From contig CP081165.1 in NCBI GenBank assembly GCA_025141675.1, forward strand, positions 1 to 64,000: a stretch of DNA of 64,000 nucleotides, in the 5' to 3' direction. The stretch comes from Rhodobacteraceae bacterium S2214. GTDB lineage: Bacteria; Pseudomonadota; Alphaproteobacteria; Rhodobacterales; Rhodobacteraceae. A program made the translations under genes and the position numbers. The notes beneath the pieces were generated by a model. It ran no database searches and had not been told where the DNA came from. It saw only the letters and a list, made by a program, of their open reading frames with translations. Numbering within the stretch: the first letter of the stretch is position 1; each line of letters opens with the position of its first letter. Positions 62,662 through 64,000 of the stretch are shown piece by piece.

Positions 62662-63921
62662 ATGGACACTGAATCACAACGCCTCGCACAGCAAACTATG
62701 GCCTTTGTTTTGGCCGGCGGACGCGGAAGCCGATTATACGAGCTGACGGACACCCGTGCCAAACCCGCGATGTACTTTGGTGGTAAAAGTCGGATCATTG
62801 ATTTCGCTCTTTCGAATGCCGTGAATTCCGGCATCAAACGCATCGGCGTCGCCACCCAATACAAGGCCCATTCCCTGATCCGTCACCTGCAACGCGGCTG
62901 GAGTTTCTTCCGCGCTGAACGGAATGAATCGCTCGATATTTTGCCTGCTTCGCAGCAGCTGGATAATGAAAACTGGTACAAGGGGACGGCTGATGCTGTG
63001 GCCCAGAATATCGACATCATTCGTGGATATGGTCCGAAATACATCCTGATCCTCGCGGGCGATCATATTTATAAACAAGACTATTCTCTCATGATCAAAC
63101 AGCATGTCGAAAGCGGCGCTGACGTGACCGTTGGCTGTATCGAAGTGCCGCGCATGGAAGCCGCTGGTTTTGGTGTGATGAAGGTTGGCGACAACGATCA
63201 AATTCTTGATTTCATTGAAAAGCCAGCTGATCCGCCTGCAATGCCGGGGAATCCGGATATGGCGCTCGCCAGCATGGGGATTTACGTTTTCGAAACGGAA
63301 TACCTGTGTGAGCTTCTGAAAAAAGACGCGACAAACGCCGATTCAAATAACGATTTTGGTGGTGATATTATCCCCGAGATCGTGAAAAACGGCAAAGCTG
63401 TCGCGCATCCGTTTAGCCGATCTTGTGTGCGGTCCGGGCTGGAAGAAAAACCCTATTGGCGCGACGTTGGGACGGTTGATGCGTTCTGGCAGGCCAATGT
63501 TGATTTGACTGATTTCAAACCGGAACTGGACCTTTACGACAACTCTTGGCCGATCTGGACCTATTCGGAACTGACCGCCCCTGCAAAATTCATCCACAAC
63601 GAAAAGGGGCGTCGCGGTCATGCTGTGTCGTCGATGGTTTCAGGCGGGTGCATTATTTCGGGGTCCACGCTGGACCGCTGTTTCCTGTTCACAGGTGTGC
63701 GCACCCATTCCTATTCGCAGTTGGAAGGCGTTGTCGCCATGCCATACGCCGAAATCCACAGGCGTGCGCGTTTGACGAATGTGATCCTTGATCGCGGTGT
63801 TGTCATTCCTGAAGGGCTGGTTGTGGGCGAAAATGCGAAAGAAGACGCAGCCCGCTTCCGCCGGACCGAAAATGGCATTTGCCTGATCACCCAACCGATG
63901 ATTGACGCGCTGGACACCTGA
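62662..63921 (+). CDS. glgC: Glucose-1-phosphate adenylyltransferase (ADP-glucose pyrophosphorylase)
   Basis: Enzyme of 419 residues that makes ADP-glucose, the committed step of glycogen synthesis. Visible are the nucleotide-binding start [53 protein letters not shown] segment [15 protein letters not shown] and a C-terminal left-handed beta-helix region. GAGG lies upstream of the ATG. It is followed by glgA with a 1-base gap. Confidence 0.96.
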   Translation: MDTESQRLAQQTMAFVLAGGRGSRLYELTDTRAKPAMYFGGKSRIIDFALSNAVNSGIKRIGVATQYKAHSLIRHLQRGWSFFRAERNESLDILPASQQLDNENWYKGTADAVAQNIDIIRGYGPKYILILAGDHIYKQDYSLMIKQHVESGADVTVGCIEVPRMEAAGFGVMKVGDNDQILDFIEKPADPPAMPGNPDMALASMGIYVFETEYLCELLKKDATNADSNNDFGGDIIPEIVKNGKAVAHPFSRSCVRSGLEEKPYWRDVGTVDAFWQANVDLTDFKPELDLYDNSWPIWTYSELTAPAKFIHNEKGRRGHAVSSMVSGGCIISGSTLDRCFLFTGVRTHSYSQLEGVVAMPYAEIHRRARLTNVILDRGVVIPEGLVVGENAKEDAARFRRTENGICLITQPMIDALDT

Positions 63922-63922
63922 C

Positions 63923-64000
63923 ATGAACCTGCTTTTTGTCGCCTCAGAATGTACGCCGTTTATCAAAACCGGTGGCTTGGCCGATGTCATCGGCGCGGTG
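63923..64000 (+). CDS. glgA: Glycogen synthase, N-terminus only (window edge)
   Basis: Only 26 residues are visible: [20 protein letters not shown] followed by DVIGAV. This is the strictly conserved GT5 glycogen synthase start, with the [11 protein letters not shown]-glucose-binding motif. It starts directly after the glgC stop, continuing the glgPBCA order. The rest lies outside the window. Confidence 0.92.
   Translation, partial: MNLLFVASECTPFIKTGGLADVIGAV

Overview
The window looks like part of an extrachromosomal replicon (plasmid or chromid) of a marine alphaproteobacterium of the Roseobacter group (Rhodobacteraceae). The evidence is a DnaA-like plasmid initiator transcribed away from a parA-parB pair, a ccdAB addiction module beside it, TRAP and sugar ABC transporters in arrangements known from this group, and an alphaproteobacterial PhyR-NepR-EcfG general stress module. 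I saw no rRNA, tRNA, insertion sequence, integrase or CRISPR array. All names come from reading translated sequence and motifs; no database search was run.

Layout. 1-6190 (minus): type VI secretion genes tssK, tssL (with an OmpA-like C-terminus) and tssM, which runs off the left edge. 6336-13796 (minus): one intact giant autotransporter of about 2486 residues with a repetitive passenger. 14231-15625 (plus): gnd. 15644-22174 (minus): a catabolic and uptake cluster (SDR, aldehyde dehydrogenase, TRAP DctM/DctQ/DctP, fumarylacetoacetate-hydrolase family protein). 22237-26475: replication and maintenance block with two palindromes, parB, parA, an origin-like region, the DnaA-like initiator and ccdAB. 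26522-34321: alpha-glucoside operon aglEFGAK with divergent aglR. 34422-37640: a fasciclin protein, a DenD-like dehydrogenase, and an SDR/hydrolase pair resembling the end of the non-phosphorylated deoxy-sugar acid pathway. 37962-50411: a stress island (DUF2254, degenerate receiver, Crp/Fnr regulator, CsbD, AI-2E family permease, phospholipase D, small membrane proteins, Dps, PhyR, NepR, EcfG, histidine kinase, and an envelope cassette). 50690-57429: polyol operon smoE-smoF-smoG-araC-mtlK-smoK. 57610-64000: a DUF2934 protein and the glycogen genes glgP, glgB, glgC and the start of glgA.

How the parts may work together. The agl and smo systems import alpha-glucosides and polyols, AglA and MtlK convert them, and the glycogen operon can store or release the glucose; gnd adds NADPH supply. 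The stress island contains its own sigma factor circuit. GGAAC-(16-17 bp)-GTT-like promoters, the EcfG signature, lie in front of csbD, the AI-2E permease, the PLD pair, the DUF1328/dps pair and the small-membrane-protein cassette, with weaker versions in the phyR/nepR intergenic space. The element therefore seems to carry a stress regulator together with a local regulon for envelope and DNA protection.

The most interesting points are the promoter architecture of the stress island (a perfect 30-bp inverted repeat that creates two back-to-back EcfG promoters), the uncharacterised envelope cassette at 48.1-49.9 kb, the origin and palindromes of the replicon, the probably leaderless ccdA with an altered CcdB C-terminus, and the repeated Thr-containing motif at the N-terminus of TssL.
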